Below, one piece after another: positions 5,573-6,311 of a DNA stretch of 6,311 nt. The position numbers were made by a program, and so were the translations under genes. The DNA is from JAHEEL01 sp039715165. GTDB lineage: Bacteria > Actinomycetota > Acidimicrobiia > Spongiisociales > UBA5794. The stretch is from contig JBDLHX010000123.1 in the NCBI GenBank assembly GCA_039715165.1, forward strand, positions 1 through 6,311, in the 5' to 3' direction. The notes under the pieces were generated by a model. That model did no database searches, was not told where the DNA came from, and saw only the letters and a list, made by a program, of their open reading frames with translations. Positions within the stretch are counted from its first letter, which is position 1; every line of letters starts with the position of its first letter.

Positions 5573-6307
5573 CTAGCTGCTCGGGTCGATGTTGGGTACG
5601 AGGTGGAGTGTCTTGTTCTCGATGTCGTAGTCGACGCTGGCGCATGGCCTGTCGGGGTGGTCGGGTTGGCGGTGTACGGTCCAGTCTGTGAGTCCGTGTT
5701 CGTCGAGGGTGTCGCGAAAGACGTGCTCTGCTTCGTCGAGGGGCTGGCAGCTTTCTGATGTCAAGTAGATCGCGAGGTCTTGTTCGACGTTGGCGATGGC
5801 TTCGAGTTCGTTGCTCGGCGGGTTCGGGTCCGGTGATGCAAGTTCGAGTTGTTCACAGGTCTGAGGGTCGTCGGTTGGGAAGACCGCGAGGACGCCTCGA
5901 TCGTTGACGCACGCTATCAGAGGTGGGACATGGCCGGGTGTTCGGCCTTCGATGCTGAGGGTTCCGTCTCTCCAAACCCCCTCGCAGTCTTCTGCAGCTG
6001 GCAGCCCGCTGCTTGGGATGGCGGCTCGGTCGCTCGACAGATCTACGGCTTGGTAGCAGACAACGGTGAGGTTCGTGATGTCTCGCGTGAGAAGGATCGC
6101 GGCGGCAGCCACGGCAGTCAGGAGGGCCGCGATGGCGGCAGCCATCACGAGGAGTCGCGTTGGCGATCTTTGGCGGATCTTTCCCCCGGTGGCTCTCTCG
6201 AGGATCTCGTAGGCGGTATCGGAGTAGGGATCGATCTCGCGGGGATCGGCGGGATTATGAGCGCGCAGGAGTTCGATCCAGTTGTCCCAGTCGTTCTGGC
6301 TAGCCAC
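5573..6307 (-). CDS. Single-pass membrane protein with six-Cys extracytoplasmic domain, anti-sigma-like layout
   Basis: This 244-residue protein has a cytoplasmic N-terminal segment (1-51) with DPYSDTAYEILERATGG, one transmembrane helix at about 52-73 preceded by basic residues (N-in topology), and an extracytoplasmic domain of about 170 residues. All six cysteines (84, 108, 133, 151, 187, 222) lie in that outer domain, which suggests three disulfides. No catalytic motif is visible. In actinobacteria, proteins with a short acidic 'DP..' head, a 'A..LLERA'-like helix and one membrane span are commonly encoded after ECF sigma factors and act as, or resemble, anti-sigma factors; the match here is in layout only and no zinc HxxxCxxC motif is present. 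The GTG start at 6307 sits close to the window edge, and the frame is open to the edge, so the true start may lie upstream. No terminator is evident between its stop and the insertion sequence remnant. Confidence 0.8.
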   Translation of the reverse strand: MASQNDWDNWIELLRAHNPADPREIDPYSDTAYEILERATGGKIRQRSPTRLLVMAAAIAALLTAVAAAAILLTRDITNLTVVCYQAVDLSSDRAAIPSSGLPAAEDCEGVWRDGTLSIEGRTPGHVPPLIACVNDRGVLAVFPTDDPQTCEQLELASPDPNPPSNELEAIANVEQDLAIYLTSESCQPLDEAEHVFRDTLDEHGLTDWTVHRQPDHPDRPCASVDYDIENKTLHLVPNIDPSS

Positions 6308-6311
6308 CGCT

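Noticed and set aside
1..6311. CRISPR array, tRNA or rRNA gene
   Set aside because: No regularly spaced direct repeats and no tRNA- or rRNA-like segments were seen on either strand.

Overview
The window reads as a moderately GC-rich chromosomal segment (about 60% by eye) from an actinobacterium, perhaps of the Acidimicrobiia type. The reasons are a Gram-positive style lipoprotein, a transporter adaptor carrying a peptidoglycan-binding-like domain, frequent GTG starts and overlapping genes, and a high-GC IS3-type insertion sequence. The lineage is an inference from style, not a proven assignment.

The left two thirds (about 17-4085) is one co-directional minus-strand gene set. Read in transcription order it encodes a small secreted protein with four cysteines (4085-3726), a lipoprotein with a repeated Cys motif (3572-3081), a MacA/HlyD-like membrane-anchored adaptor with a peptidoglycan-binding-like insert (3088-1967), a MacB/LolD-type ABC ATPase (1979-1353), an FtsX/MacB-type permease (1386-265) and possibly a tiny Cys-containing protein (268-17). 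From the lipoprotein onward every gene overlaps the next by 3-34 bases, which points to translational coupling. The adaptor, ATPase and permease form a MacAB-like tripartite machine. The lipoprotein and the secreted protein are plausible partner and cargo, but that is inferred from position. Two perfect inverted repeats lie in the non-coding parts of the unit: 4117-4151 just before the secreted protein and 3657-3696 before the lipoprotein.

The middle (4086-4508) has no convincing intact gene. It probably holds the 5' leader of the operon. It also holds a short hydrophobic minus-strand tail ending in TAG at 4455 that may be the remnant of a membrane protein cut by the insertion sequence.

From about 4509 to 5517, on the plus strand, lies a decayed IS3-family element. 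OrfA is intact. OrfB has a premature TAA at 5440 and then runs out of family similarity before the third catalytic residue, and no right-hand terminal repeat is visible.

The right end (5573-6307, minus strand) encodes a single-pass membrane protein with a cytoplasmic N-terminal tail and a six-cysteine extracytoplasmic domain. It resembles in layout the anti-sigma-like proteins found beside ECF sigma genes. Its upstream neighbour lies outside the window.
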